Assembly (NCBI GenBank): GCA_030583885.1
Contig: CP129480.1
Location: forward strand, 3,722,714 to 3,786,713
Length of the DNA: 64,000 nt
From: Anaerolineales bacterium
Lineage (GTDB): Bacteria; Chloroflexota; Anaerolineae; Anaerolineales; Villigracilaceae
Direction of reading: 5' to 3'
Of the stretch, positions 1 through 7,704 are shown piece after piece. Both the position numbers and the translations under genes were made by a program. Position 1 is the stretch's first letter. Each line of letters begins with the position of its first letter. The notes beneath the pieces were generated by a model. The model was given only the letters and a program-made list of their open reading frames with translations. It was not told where the DNA came from and did no database searches.

Positions 1-208
1 AACTCAGATCTTTTAGAACAAGAGGGTCCAGAAGATAATCTGTTTTCACGGACGAGAACTGTAATAGACAAACCTGTTCGCGGAAAGCATGCAGGCTATT
101 GGACTCGGTGTCCACTGCCACGCGGGGCTGCGCAGCAAGATCATCCACCATGTGCTTTAATAATTGCTTTGTATTCACCCAAACGGGCGGCGGCAGAGTT
201 TCAAACAT
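1..208 (-). CDS. rnd: Ribonuclease D / 3'-5' exonuclease, N-terminal fragment cut by the window edge
   Basis: The reverse strand reads from an ATG at 208 to the left edge with no stop, giving 69 residues. Residues 33-36 are VDTE followed by SNSLHAFREQVCLLQFS, the Exo I motif (DxE) and first strand of DEDD exonucleases of the RNase D type. These enzymes trim 3' ends of tRNA and other small RNAs using two metal ions. The rest of the catalytic domain and any HRDC domain lie outside the window, so it could also be a stand-alone DEDD exonuclease. The next gene to the right, the acetyltransferase, has the same orientation and ends 36 bases upstream of this start, so co-transcription is possible. 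Confidence 0.85.
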   Translation of the reverse strand, partial: MFETLPPPVWVNTKQLLKHMVDDLAAQPRVAVDTESNSLHAFREQVCLLQFSSVKTDYLLDPLVLKDLS

Positions 209-244
209 ATTGACTGATTATATACCCGATACCAATTTCAAAAA

Positions 245-676
245 TCATAAATTCTTTTCCATTACCAACGCATCTTCTCCGTCATTGTAATACGCCTTCC
301 AGACGTCTGCCGTTGCGTAGCCTTCCTTTTGGTACATGGAGATGGCGGCCTGGTTGGACAGGCGCACTGTCAAGCGTGAGCGAGGCACGCCAAGCTGACG
401 TTCACATTCATGCAGGAGCGCGCGACCGATGCCGCGCCGCTGATAGCGTGGATCAACCGCAATGGTGGCAACCCAGCCCCACCCGTCGCGCGGACGCGGG
501 TCTCCTGCGATAAATCCCACCATTTGAGAATTTTCCACAGCCTTGAGTCGGATCACGTCCGGAAATGTCAAAACAGCGATCAAGTCGAAGAGGGGCCACG
601 CATCCTTGGCGAAGCTTTCCTTTTCCAATTTGCGGAGCGCGTTAAGATCGAGGATGGATGCCTTCATAATTTCCAT
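245..676 (-). CDS. GNAT N-acetyltransferase, RimI-like
   Basis: A 143-residue single-domain GNAT protein. Motif A, the acetyl-CoA pyrophosphate-binding loop, is visible around residues 70-90 (VDPRYQRRGIGRALL, the Q/RxxGxG/A signature). It is followed by the motif B region ending in YQKEGY. Closest family memory is RimI, which acetylates the N-terminal alanine of ribosomal protein S18, but this fold is used for many amines and the substrate cannot be read from sequence. The annotated ATG (676) has another ATG three codons later (667); the second is preceded by a GGA-type purine run. The terminator of the upstream stomatin gene ends just before the start. Confidence 0.75.
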   Translation of the reverse strand: MEIMKASILDLNALRKLEKESFAKDAWPLFDLIAVLTFPDVIRLKAVENSQMVGFIAGDPRPRDGWGWVATIAVDPRYQRRGIGRALLHECERQLGVPRSRLTVRLSNQAAISMYQKEGYATADVWKAYYNDGEDALVMEKNL

Positions 677-680
677 AAAA

Positions 681-712
681 AAATAGGACCTCCCAAAACG
701 GGAAGTCCTATT
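681..712 (-). terminator. Intrinsic terminator after the stomatin-like gene
   Basis: A near-perfect inverted repeat (AATAGGAC-TCCC arms around a short CAAAA-type loop) is followed on the minus strand by a run of seven T. It lies between the stop of the SPFH gene (731) and the start of the acetyltransferase (676). The T-run touches the acetyltransferase leader, so that gene probably has little expression from the upstream operon. Confidence 0.75.
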
Positions 713-730
713 GTATTACAAAACTACGCC

Positions 731-1636
731 TTACTTCTTGCTGTCTTTGCCAAGGAAGTTATCCAGCATGCTGGTGAATTCCATCGGGAAAATGTATTTC
801 GTGGACGGGCTTGTGCCGATGGACTTGAGCGTTTCAAAATATTGAAGCGTCATGGTCTTCTGGTCAATGGACTTCGCCGCATTGAAGATCGCTTCAAGCG
901 CCTGGGCAAAACCCTCGGCACGTAACAGCTGAGCCTGGCGTTCGCCTTCCGCACGCAGGATGTTGGATTCCCGCTCGCCTTGAGCCGAAAGGATCGCAGC
1001 CTGCTTGGTACCTTCCGCTCGGTTGATGGCCGCCTGCTGGTCGCCCATGGATTCGGTCACCAACGCACGGCGGACACGTTCCGCCGTCATCTGGCGGTTC
1101 ATCGCATCCTGAACATCGCGCGGCGGGACGATCTCGCGGATTTCCACGTTCGTTACCTTCACACCCCAGCGCTCCGTCACTTCATCCAAACGCGTGCGAA
1201 GCTGGTTGTTGATGTGCTCACGTTGAGACAGCACATCATCCAGGGCGATACCGCCGATCACAGCGCGCAAGGTTGTTGCTGCAATACCCGCGGCGGCAGA
1301 TTCAAAGTTGCCCACCTGCAGGACGGACTGAGCCGGGTCCAAAACCTTAAAGTACCATAGAAAATCAATTGAAATCGGCGCATTGTCCATGGTGATCGAG
1401 GTTTGCTGTGGGATTTCGCGCACCTGCTCGCGCAAATCCGCTTTGACACCGCGGTCAATCACCGGGATAAGGATCACGATCCCAGGCCCGCGCGCGCCCA
1501 CACAACGACCAAGGCGGAACACAACCAGACGCTGATACTCGGGTACGATGCGGATGGCATTGGCAAGGAAGACAAAACCAATGACAACAATCGCGCCGAT
1601 CAGGCAGGTTAGAAAACCAAATGTTTCATTAAACAT
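731..1636 (-). CDS. SPFH/Band 7 (stomatin/slipin-like) membrane protein
   Basis: A 301-residue protein with one N-terminal membrane segment (about residues 8-30), then the SPFH domain starting at RIVPEYQRLVVFRLGR and running to about residue 190. An Ala/Glu-rich coiled coil follows (about 195-260, with repeated RAEGE-type heptads). Size and order match bacterial slipins and the QmcA family. These form oligomeric cages or microdomains in the cytoplasmic membrane and affect membrane protein turnover. It follows an NfeD gene by 18 bases on the same strand; NfeD-stomatin pairs are a well-known conserved unit, which supports both assignments. Confidence 0.9.
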   Translation of the reverse strand: MFNETFGFLTCLIGAIVVIGFVFLANAIRIVPEYQRLVVFRLGRCVGARGPGIVILIPVIDRGVKADLREQVREIPQQTSITMDNAPISIDFLWYFKVLDPAQSVLQVGNFESAAAGIAATTLRAVIGGIALDDVLSQREHINNQLRTRLDEVTERWGVKVTNVEIREIVPPRDVQDAMNRQMTAERVRRALVTESMGDQQAAINRAEGTKQAAILSAQGERESNILRAEGERQAQLLRAEGFAQALEAIFNAAKSIDQKTMTLQYFETLKSIGTSPSTKYIFPMEFTSMLDNFLGKDSKK

Positions 1637-1654
1637 ATCTCATCCTTTCGTTAA

Positions 1655-2254
1655 TTATGAATTGATCGACTTTTCAACAACAAGCACAAACCCCTCGCGG
1701 CGTATTACTCGAATCACGCTCCCAGCCGGGATGGCTTTATCGCTCTTGGCGGACCATAACTCTCCGCCCACATACACGCTGCCTTCCGCATGGACTTTTG
1801 TTCGGGCTTCACCGGCCATGCCGACCAAAATATCCATATCGTGGGAGGGACGCGCGCCGACAGCTTGCATGGATTTACGGACTGCAATCCACAGAAATCC
1901 TGCCACAGCGCCAGATGCAACCAGGGCAAGCAAAGGATTGACCGCCGGTCTCCATCCATCCACAGAAAAAAGGAAGACGGAGCCGACCACCAGCAACAGG
2001 ATGGATAACCCAAGGAACAGCTCGCGCTTTGGCCTTTGAATGGAATAGATGAACGGCACAATGCTCAGGATAAGAATGAGGATTGCCCACCAGTTAAAGG
2101 ACAGGTTTGCAACCGCATACCCCGCCAGCACAATGCAAAAGAACGCACCGATTTCGAACAAGCCGGTCCCCGGTGTCACCAGTGCCATCATTCCGAGCAG
2201 AATGCCGCCCAGCAGAATCAGGTACGCAACGTTTGGATCGAGTAAAAAGTCCAT
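1655..2254 (-). CDS. NfeD-like membrane protein (short form)
   Basis: The ATG at 2254 gives 199 residues and has a good GGAGGA ribosome-binding site just upstream. The open frame continues far upstream, but that part is antisense to wecC and should not be included. Four hydrophobic segments occupy about residues 8-125. The C-terminal 65 residues form the OB-fold NfeD soluble domain (VGMAGEART...VYVGGELWSAKS...IPAGSVIRVIRREGFVLVVE). There is no ClpP-like serine protease domain, so this is the short NfeD type that partners stomatin-like proteins. It is translated just ahead of the stomatin gene in a two-gene operon. Confidence 0.85.
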   Translation of the reverse strand: MDFLLDPNVAYLILLGGILLGMMALVTPGTGLFEIGAFFCIVLAGYAVANLSFNWWAILILILSIVPFIYSIQRPKRELFLGLSILLLVVGSVFLFSVDGWRPAVNPLLALVASGAVAGFLWIAVRKSMQAVGARPSHDMDILVGMAGEARTKVHAEGSVYVGGELWSAKSDKAIPAGSVIRVIRREGFVLVVEKSINS

Positions 2255-2330
2255 TTGTTCCTCCGCTTCATTATACAACAAGAAACTTGCATTTACCCGA
2301 CATACGTGCAGCACCGTAAAAAGTTGCCTT

Positions 2331-2358
2331 TTGGAAACACGAATGCTGGTTGTATAAT
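2331..2358 (+). promoter_or_regulatory. Sigma-70-type promoter for wecC-wecB
   Basis: TTGGAA (2331-2336), 16-base spacer, perfect TATAAT (2353-2358). The predicted start of transcription is about 25 bases upstream of the GTG at 2390. It lies in the short divergent gap between nfeD and wecC. Confidence 0.65.
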
Positions 2359-2389
2359 ACTCAGGCGAAATCCATCCTTGGGAGTCATT

Positions 2390-3694
2390 GTGAAATTTCA
2401 AAAAATTTGCGTCATCGGCCTCGGCTATATCGGCCTGCCTACTGCGGCCACCTTTGCCGCTCATGGCATCCACACACTTGGCGTGGATGTCAACCCACAC
2501 GTCATTGAGACCCTCAATCAAGGAAAAATACACATCCACGAGCCGGGCCTGCGTGATGCAGTAACAAAAGCCGTTCAAACCGGCAATTTCAAAGCTGCCG
2601 TTCAGCCCGAAGAGGCAGATGCCTTCATTATTGCCGTCCCCACCCCGTTTCAGGATAATAAATTTGGTGAATACAACGGCCTGACCTACAAGCTGGCGGA
2701 TATGCGCGCAGTGATCTCCGCCGCTGAATCGATCCTCCCATTTTTGAAGAGAGGGAATTTGGTCGTCCTTGAGTCGACTTCCCCTCCGCGCACCACTGTG
2801 GACCTGGTCGCTCCCATTCTCGCTCGTTCCGGACTTGCAGCCGGGCGCGACTTCCATTTGGCATATTCCCCTGAACGGGTTTTGCCCGGGCAGATCCTGC
2901 GCGAACTCATCGAGAACGCCCGCGTCATCGGCGGCGTGACCCCCGAATCCGCCGAGGCGGGCAAAGACCTGTACGCGACCTTCGTCAGGGGACAGATCAT
3001 CAAAACCGACGCGACCACCGCGGAAATGGTCAAACTGATGGAGAATACCTACCGCGATGTCAACATCGCCATTGCCAATGAATTCTCGCGCCTCGCCGAC
3101 AAATTTGGAGTGGACGTGTGGGAGGCGATCTCGATTGCCAATTTACATCCACGTGTAAAAATCCTCAGCCCCGGTCCTGGTGTCGGCGGGCATTGCATCA
3201 GTGTGGATCCCTGGTTCTTCGTGGAAGCTGCCCCGGAACTCACACCGCTCATTTATCATGCAAGGCATGTAAACGATTCCCAGCCGCACTTCGTTGCGGA
3301 GACGGTCAAACACGCACTTGGTTCCCTTAATGGAAAAAGGATTGCCGCGCTCGGCCTGGCGTACAAACCCGATGTGGATGACCTGCGCGAAAGCCCCGCC
3401 AATGACGTGGTTCATATCCTTCAAGAACAGGGCGCGCAGGTTCTTGCCTGGGAGCCCTTCAAGCCAGATGCGCAAATGCAGGGCATCCAGATGGCAGATT
3501 CGCTTGAATCAGCCTTGAAGGATGCAGATGCAATTCTATTGCTCGTAAGACATACTGAATTCACAAAACTCAACCCCAAGGAGATCGCACGGAAAACAAA
3601 AGCCAGAATTCTGATTGACGCCGTCAACGGCTGGGACTCAAGCCAGTGGCAAGACGCTGGATTTAACCTCTTAAAATTGGGGGCAGGGAAGTAA
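2390..3694 (+). CDS. wecC: UDP-N-acetyl-D-mannosaminuronate dehydrogenase
   Basis: 434 residues from a GTG at 2390. This start puts the NAD-binding Rossmann motif (ICVIGLGYIGLPTAATFA, GxGxxG) at the N-terminus, as in the family; earlier in-frame codons overlap the promoter and nfeD. The middle domain carries the nucleotide-sugar dehydrogenase signatures, and the catalytic Cys region GPGVGGHCISVDPWF is clear. WecC oxidises UDP-ManNAc to UDP-ManNAcA with two NAD+. The gene directly downstream is the matching 2-epimerase, so together they make UDP-ManNAcA from UDP-GlcNAc for a surface polysaccharide. No glycosyltransferases are next to them, so the polymer is made elsewhere. The related UDP-glucose dehydrogenase is excluded by the IHIHEPGL region and the wecB neighbour. 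Confidence 0.9.
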   Translation: MKFQKICVIGLGYIGLPTAATFAAHGIHTLGVDVNPHVIETLNQGKIHIHEPGLRDAVTKAVQTGNFKAAVQPEEADAFIIAVPTPFQDNKFGEYNGLTYKLADMRAVISAAESILPFLKRGNLVVLESTSPPRTTVDLVAPILARSGLAAGRDFHLAYSPERVLPGQILRELIENARVIGGVTPESAEAGKDLYATFVRGQIIKTDATTAEMVKLMENTYRDVNIAIANEFSRLADKFGVDVWEAISIANLHPRVKILSPGPGVGGHCISVDPWFFVEAAPELTPLIYHARHVNDSQPHFVAETVKHALGSLNGKRIAALGLAYKPDVDDLRESPANDVVHILQEQGAQVLAWEPFKPDAQMQGIQMADSLESALKDADAILLLVRHTEFTKLNPKEIARKTKARILIDAVNGWDSSQWQDAGFNLLKLGAGK

Positions 3695-3724
3695 CCCGCA
3701 TCTTAAAGAATTACGAGAAAACTA

Positions 3725-4828
3725 TTGAAAATTCTCTCTGTCTTTGGCACACGCCCGGAAGCCGTGAAAATGGCTCCCATTGTAAAACTGCTTGCTCATA
3801 CAGCCGGCGTGGAATCGGTCGTCTGTGTGACTGCACAACACCGCCAGATGCTCGACCAGGTTGTGGATTTATTCGAGATCAAACCTGATTACGACCTGGA
3901 CCTGATGCGCGAAGACCAATCCCTCGCGCAGCTGAGCGCCGCGATCTTCACCCATCTTGACCCTGTTCTTTCAGAGTTCAAACCCGACTGGGTGCTGGCG
4001 CAGGGGGATACAACCACGGTTGCCATCACCTCCCTGCTGGCCTATTTCCAGCGCATCAAATTCGGTCATGTCGAGGCCGGTTTACGGACGCACAACAAAT
4101 GGCAGCCCTTCCCCGAGGAGATCAACCGCCGGGTGGCCGGAGTTACGGCAGACCTGCATTTCGCGCCAACGGAGTGGTCCAAACAAAACCTTTTGCGTGA
4201 AGGGATCGATGAAAACATCATCAAAGTGACGGGCAATACCGTCATTGACGCGCTGCAATTCGTCAGCGAACAGCCGCAGCCGCAGGAAATCACTGAACTG
4301 CTACGTGGAAAACTAAAAAGCAACAAGCTAATCCTCGTTACTGCCCACCGCCGCGAAAACTTCGGCAAGCCTATGGAAGATATTTGTCATGCGTTGATCG
4401 AACTGGCAAGACGCGGGAATGTGGAGATCGTATATCCCGTCCATTTGAACCCGAATGTGCAGGAACCTGTCAACAGACTGCTTAAAGGCATGAAACACAT
4501 TACCCTGCTCCCGCCGCTGGATTATTTGCCGCTCGTCCATTTGATGAAACGCGCCGCGCTTATCCTCACCGACTCAGGCGGGATTCAGGAGGAGGCGCCT
4601 GCTTTCGGCATTCCCACACTTGTCCTGCGCGATGTGACTGAACGTCCGGAGGGAGTCGCAGCGGGGACACTCAAACTGGTTGGAACGGAAACCAGCCGCA
4701 TCGTCGAGGAGGCGAAGCGGCTTTTGGATGATGAATCAGCGTATGCAGAGATGGCCAGAGCGGCCAATCCCTATGGTGATGGTCACGCCTCGGAAAAAAT
4801 CGTCGAGGCGCTTCTGGCATATGAGTAA
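3725..4828 (+). CDS. wecB: UDP-N-acetylglucosamine 2-epimerase (non-hydrolysing)
   Basis: 367 residues, starting at a TTG (3725) that gives the canonical N-terminus MKILSVFGTRPEAVKMAP. Family signatures are intact: GDTTT near residue 96, the HVEAGLRT substrate motif, PEEINRR, and DSGGIQEEAP near the C-terminus, which contacts UDP. The enzyme interconverts UDP-GlcNAc and UDP-ManNAc in the cytoplasm. It follows wecC by 30 bases and is surely co-transcribed. The UUG start and a weak ribosome-binding site suggest lower translation than wecC. Confidence 0.93.
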   Translation: MKILSVFGTRPEAVKMAPIVKLLAHTAGVESVVCVTAQHRQMLDQVVDLFEIKPDYDLDLMREDQSLAQLSAAIFTHLDPVLSEFKPDWVLAQGDTTTVAITSLLAYFQRIKFGHVEAGLRTHNKWQPFPEEINRRVAGVTADLHFAPTEWSKQNLLREGIDENIIKVTGNTVIDALQFVSEQPQPQEITELLRGKLKSNKLILVTAHRRENFGKPMEDICHALIELARRGNVEIVYPVHLNPNVQEPVNRLLKGMKHITLLPPLDYLPLVHLMKRAALILTDSGGIQEEAPAFGIPTLVLRDVTERPEGVAAGTLKLVGTETSRIVEEAKRLLDDESAYAEMARAANPYGDGHASEKIVEALLAYE

Positions 4829-4924
4829 CAGAATATGAATGAATTCATGAGCGCAGTTCCGCCAGTTACAGAATAATGTTTCCAACTACCTGATAAAAAA
4901 TCATGAGTATAATAAGGGGAAAAT

Positions 4925-5866
4925 ATGGCAAGAAAAATTCCCGCCGTATTCCTCATACTTTGTATCTTCAGTGCAGGCTGGACGTCTGTCCGCGCGCAGA
5001 TTCACGATACGAGGTATTTCAGCGAAACCGGACATACTGTTGGAGGGGATTTTCTTAAGTTTTATAACAGCAATCCTGATGCGACGTTTATTTACGGCTA
5101 TCCCATTACCGAGGAATTTATCGGCAGGGAGGGAAAAACCGTGCAGTATTTCCAACGCGCCCGTTTTGAATTCCACAGCGACCTGCCCGAGGGACAGCGC
5201 GTGCAACTTACCCAGCTGGGGCGGGAGACCTACGTCTCAACGGGACCCGTGAATGTCAGTAATGCCTTTGCGTGTCGCACGTATGCCGAGACGGGCTTTG
5301 CTGTTTGTTTTGCCTTTCTTGAATTCTTCGACCGGTATGGCGGCGTGACACAGTTCGGCCATCCGATCTCCGGGTTTGAATATCACGAAAACAAACTCGT
5401 GCAGTATTTTGAAAAAACACGGCTGGAATGGCAACCCTGGAGGACGGAGGGGCAGCGCGTCGTTGTTTCAGATCTTGGGCGGATATATTTCGACCAGTTC
5501 GGCGAAGACCCAGCGCTCCTTCCCGCGGTCAAACCCATGGACAACACGGTATCCTCCATCGTCAACCTGCAAGTCCGTGCATTTGCGTGGAAGGCGGTCA
5601 CCCGTGCAAGCGATGACCAGCTGATATACATCATTGTGCAGGACCAAAACCTCCAACCTGTCAGCAACGCAAGATGCACTGCCTTCACACATTGGCCCGA
5701 CAGGCGCACTGAAGCCATGTCCATAAACACCAATGCGAACGGCGTCGGCATCATCCCGATCTCCTTTACCGGCCAGCCTTATGGCCATCTCATCCATGCC
5801 GATGTCTCCTGCACCTATAACGGGCTGGGCGCAACCACCACAACATCCTTCAGAATCTGGTACTAA
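4925..5866 (+). CDS. Secreted protein with two LGFP-like repeats and a C-terminal beta domain
   Basis: 313 residues with a signal peptide (residues 1-25, cleavage likely after VRAQ). Two similar blocks follow at about 33-105 and 118-188. Each runs ETG-F-FLxFxxxYG...FGxPIxxFE...VQYFExxRxEx...GQRVxxxxLGR, a repeat common in exported Chloroflexota proteins and reminiscent of LGFP repeats. The C-terminal 100 residues look like an Ig-like or carboxypeptidase-regulatory-like beta sandwich (NLQVRAFAWKAV...GVGIIPISFTG). The first and last Cys residues could form disulfides outside the cell. Function unknown; a cell-surface or wall-binding role is inferred from the architecture only. Confidence 0.7.
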   Translation: MARKIPAVFLILCIFSAGWTSVRAQIHDTRYFSETGHTVGGDFLKFYNSNPDATFIYGYPITEEFIGREGKTVQYFQRARFEFHSDLPEGQRVQLTQLGRETYVSTGPVNVSNAFACRTYAETGFAVCFAFLEFFDRYGGVTQFGHPISGFEYHENKLVQYFEKTRLEWQPWRTEGQRVVVSDLGRIYFDQFGEDPALLPAVKPMDNTVSSIVNLQVRAFAWKAVTRASDDQLIYIIVQDQNLQPVSNARCTAFTHWPDRRTEAMSINTNANGVGIIPISFTGQPYGHLIHADVSCTYNGLGATTTTSFRIWY

Positions 5867-5892
5867 AAACTCCTGAAATTCAGGAGTTTTTT
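5864..5892. terminator. Bidirectional intrinsic terminator between convergent genes
   Basis: AAAACTCCTGAA and TTCAGGAGTTTT arms close to a very small loop, with T-runs on both strands. It overlaps the stop of the secreted protein (5866) and abuts the stop of the PyrK-like gene (5891), so it serves both. Confidence 0.85.
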
Positions 5893-6562
5893 AGTAGAAG
5901 TCCTTCATCGAAAACACGGGTCCCTGCTTGCAAATCATTTTCCACTCGTGATGAAACGTCAACGCACAGACGCCGCAGTCTGCGAGTGCACCGCAAGGCA
6001 TGGGAGCGCGGACCAGGACCTGCGCCTCGCCCCGCGCGGACAATTGATTTGGTTTCCCAAACTTTCCTCTCAACTGATTCAGGCTCTCCCGCCCCACGTC
6101 CATGGCGGTGTAATCCGCCCAGTGATAAATATCCAGCATGGCTTGCAGCGGCTGGACTTCCACGACTTCCGGAAAATCGATCCCACCGCATTCACAAACC
6201 AGGACTACTTCGGCATTTTGTTTAAGTGCCATGGGTATTAATCCGCGCAACCGTGCGGGAGAATCATCAAAGGCGATCAGGGCAACTTTCCGCGCAGGCG
6301 CGGGGATGGCAAATCCATGCCCCAGCGGACCGCGCAGGGTCAGGGAATCACCGGGCCGCCAAGAGGAAGGCAAGGGGGGCGCGGAGCGGAATCCCTTCGG
6401 GGTTGAGTCGCTGTAGAAAATCACATCCCCCAAGGGGGAGTCCGAAGCGTCCGCGTGGGCGAGCAAATATTGTCCGGGCGCGGGAATCAGCTCGGGCGGG
6501 CAGGTGACACGGGCGGAGCCGTCCAAAAAAATCTCATCCAGTTGCCCTTTGTCAATTCTCAT
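5891..6562 (-). CDS. PyrK-like iron-sulfur flavoprotein (dihydroorotate dehydrogenase electron-transfer family)
   Basis: Start chosen at the ATG at 6562 (MRIDKGQLDEIFLDG), giving 223 residues; longer versions would run over the divergent promoter region. The N-terminal half looks like the FAD-binding barrel of ferredoxin reductases (PGQYLLAHA...GDSLTLRGPLGHGF), the middle like the NAD-binding domain (KVALIAFDDSPARLRGLI). The C-terminus carries a four-cysteine cluster, C-x5-C-x2-C-x11-C, followed by KQGPVF, as in the 2Fe-2S site of PyrK. PyrK passes electrons from PyrD to NAD+. No pyrD is adjacent and the FAD motifs are less clear than usual, so the electron partner is uncertain. Confidence 0.7.
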   Translation of the reverse strand: MRIDKGQLDEIFLDGSARVTCPPELIPAPGQYLLAHADASDSPLGDVIFYSDSTPKGFRSAPPLPSSWRPGDSLTLRGPLGHGFAIPAPARKVALIAFDDSPARLRGLIPMALKQNAEVVLVCECGGIDFPEVVEVQPLQAMLDIYHWADYTAMDVGRESLNQLRGKFGKPNQLSARGEAQVLVRAPMPCGALADCGVCALTFHHEWKMICKQGPVFSMKDFY

Positions 6563-6581
6563 TGGAGAAATGTTAACATGC

Positions 6582-6610
6582 TTTGGTAGCGGGGGCAAGC
6601 GGGTTATAAT
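6582..6610 (+). promoter_or_regulatory. Sigma-70-type promoter for the second SPFH gene
   Basis: TTTGGT (6582-6587), 17-base spacer, perfect TATAAT (6605-6610). It is followed by a strong GGAGGAA ribosome-binding site at 6624-6630 and ATG at 6633. Confidence 0.65.
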
Positions 6611-6632
6611 CATCGAAAAAATTGGAGGAACC

Positions 6633-7643
6633 ATGAACATTTCAAACTTGCTTCAGGGAATTGCATCCTTTGCATGGATTGGTTTGTTTGGCGTGATCGT
6701 CGCCATTTTTATCCGCGCCAGCCGCAACCAGCCCGTCAAAGGATTAAGCACCGTGGTGGTCGTGCTTTTGGTGGCCGCCATTTTGTTGACTTCGGTGGGT
6801 GCCGGGTTGGTGTTCATCGAGCCGGACCAGCTGGGCGTGGTCGTGACAGCCATCGGCGGAAAGGGCATCCGCCCCGAGCCATTGAACTCCGGCCTCCACT
6901 GGGTGATCCCATTTGTGGAACGTGTCGAGCGGTATTCGATCCTGAATCAGACATACACAATGGCTTCTGCCCAAGATGAAGGCGCCTACATATCAGAGGA
7001 TTCGATCCAGGTGCGCACCAAGGATGGCCAGCAGGTGTACGTTGACGCATCCGTCATTTATGCCATCGACCCTGTCAAGTCCGTTGACCTGTATCGTACC
7101 TGGCGCTTCACGTACCAGGACGGGCTCGTACGCCCGCAGGCACGCGGTATCATTCGCGATGCGGCTTCGCAATACGGCGTGGAGGAAATCGTCAGTTCCA
7201 AACGTGCTGAAATGCAGATTATCATCACCGATAGACTCCGCGAAGTCTTCGCTGCCAACAACCTGGTATTGAGGGATTTCGTGCTGCGCAACATCCGCTT
7301 CAGCGATGAATATGCAGCGGCAGTGGAACAGAAGCAGATTGCCGAACAACAGGCGGAACAGGCGCGTTTTGTGGTCGAATCAAAGAAGCAGGAAGCCGAG
7401 CAGGCGCGCCAGATCGCACAGGGCCAGGCGGATGCGGCGGTGATCGCAGCGTCAGGCGCGGCGGAAGCGCGCTTGATCGAAGCGCAAGCCGAGGCGGAAG
7501 CCAATCGTTTGCTGGCGCAATCCCTAACCCCCACATTGATCGAATATCAATATGTCTTGAAGCTCGCGCCGGGGGTGAATACGATCTTCATCCCAAGCGG
7601 CAACCAATTCATTTTGCCCCTGCCGGATACAACTTCACCGTAG
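6633..7643 (+). CDS. SPFH/prohibitin-like membrane protein
   Basis: 336 residues from the ATG at 6633, chosen for its GGAGGAA site; the longer open frame covers the promoter. Two hydrophobic segments lie at about 10-28 and 38-62. The prohibitin-type SPFH domain follows (GLHWVIPFVERVERYSILNQTYTM, then YRTWRFTYQDGLVRPQARGIIRD). A long Ala/Glu/Gln coiled coil (about 230-300) precedes a short C-terminal tail. Compared with the stomatin-like protein at 731-1636 it is clearly a different subfamily and has no NfeD partner. Likely role: a large membrane-anchored scaffold, possibly controlling protease access. The downstream palindrome at 7651-7686 separates it from selD. Confidence 0.85.
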   Translation: MNISNLLQGIASFAWIGLFGVIVAIFIRASRNQPVKGLSTVVVVLLVAAILLTSVGAGLVFIEPDQLGVVVTAIGGKGIRPEPLNSGLHWVIPFVERVERYSILNQTYTMASAQDEGAYISEDSIQVRTKDGQQVYVDASVIYAIDPVKSVDLYRTWRFTYQDGLVRPQARGIIRDAASQYGVEEIVSSKRAEMQIIITDRLREVFAANNLVLRDFVLRNIRFSDEYAAAVEQKQIAEQQAEQARFVVESKKQEAEQARQIAQGQADAAVIAASGAAEARLIEAQAEAEANRLLAQSLTPTLIEYQYVLKLAPGVNTIFIPSGNQFILPLPDTTSP

Positions 7644-7650
7644 TTTGGAA

Positions 7651-7686
7651 CGTCCCGCAGGCTTGGGAGTCCAAGCCTGCGGGACG
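7651..7686. repeat. Perfect 16-bp inverted repeat between SPFH gene and selD
   Basis: CGTCCCGCAGGCTTGG at 7651-7666 pairs perfectly with 7671-7686 around the tetraloop GAGT. There is no T-run on either side, so it is not a classical terminator. It looks like a REP-type palindrome that may stabilise the upstream mRNA or slow readthrough into selD, whose ATG follows 18 bases later. Confidence 0.7.
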
Positions 7687-7704
7687 CTAATTTCAGGAGA
7701 CTGA

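Noticed and set aside
2255..2857. Long upstream extension of the NfeD reading frame
   Set aside because: It is antisense to wecC and lacks similarity to NfeD; the ATG at 2254 has a good ribosome-binding site.
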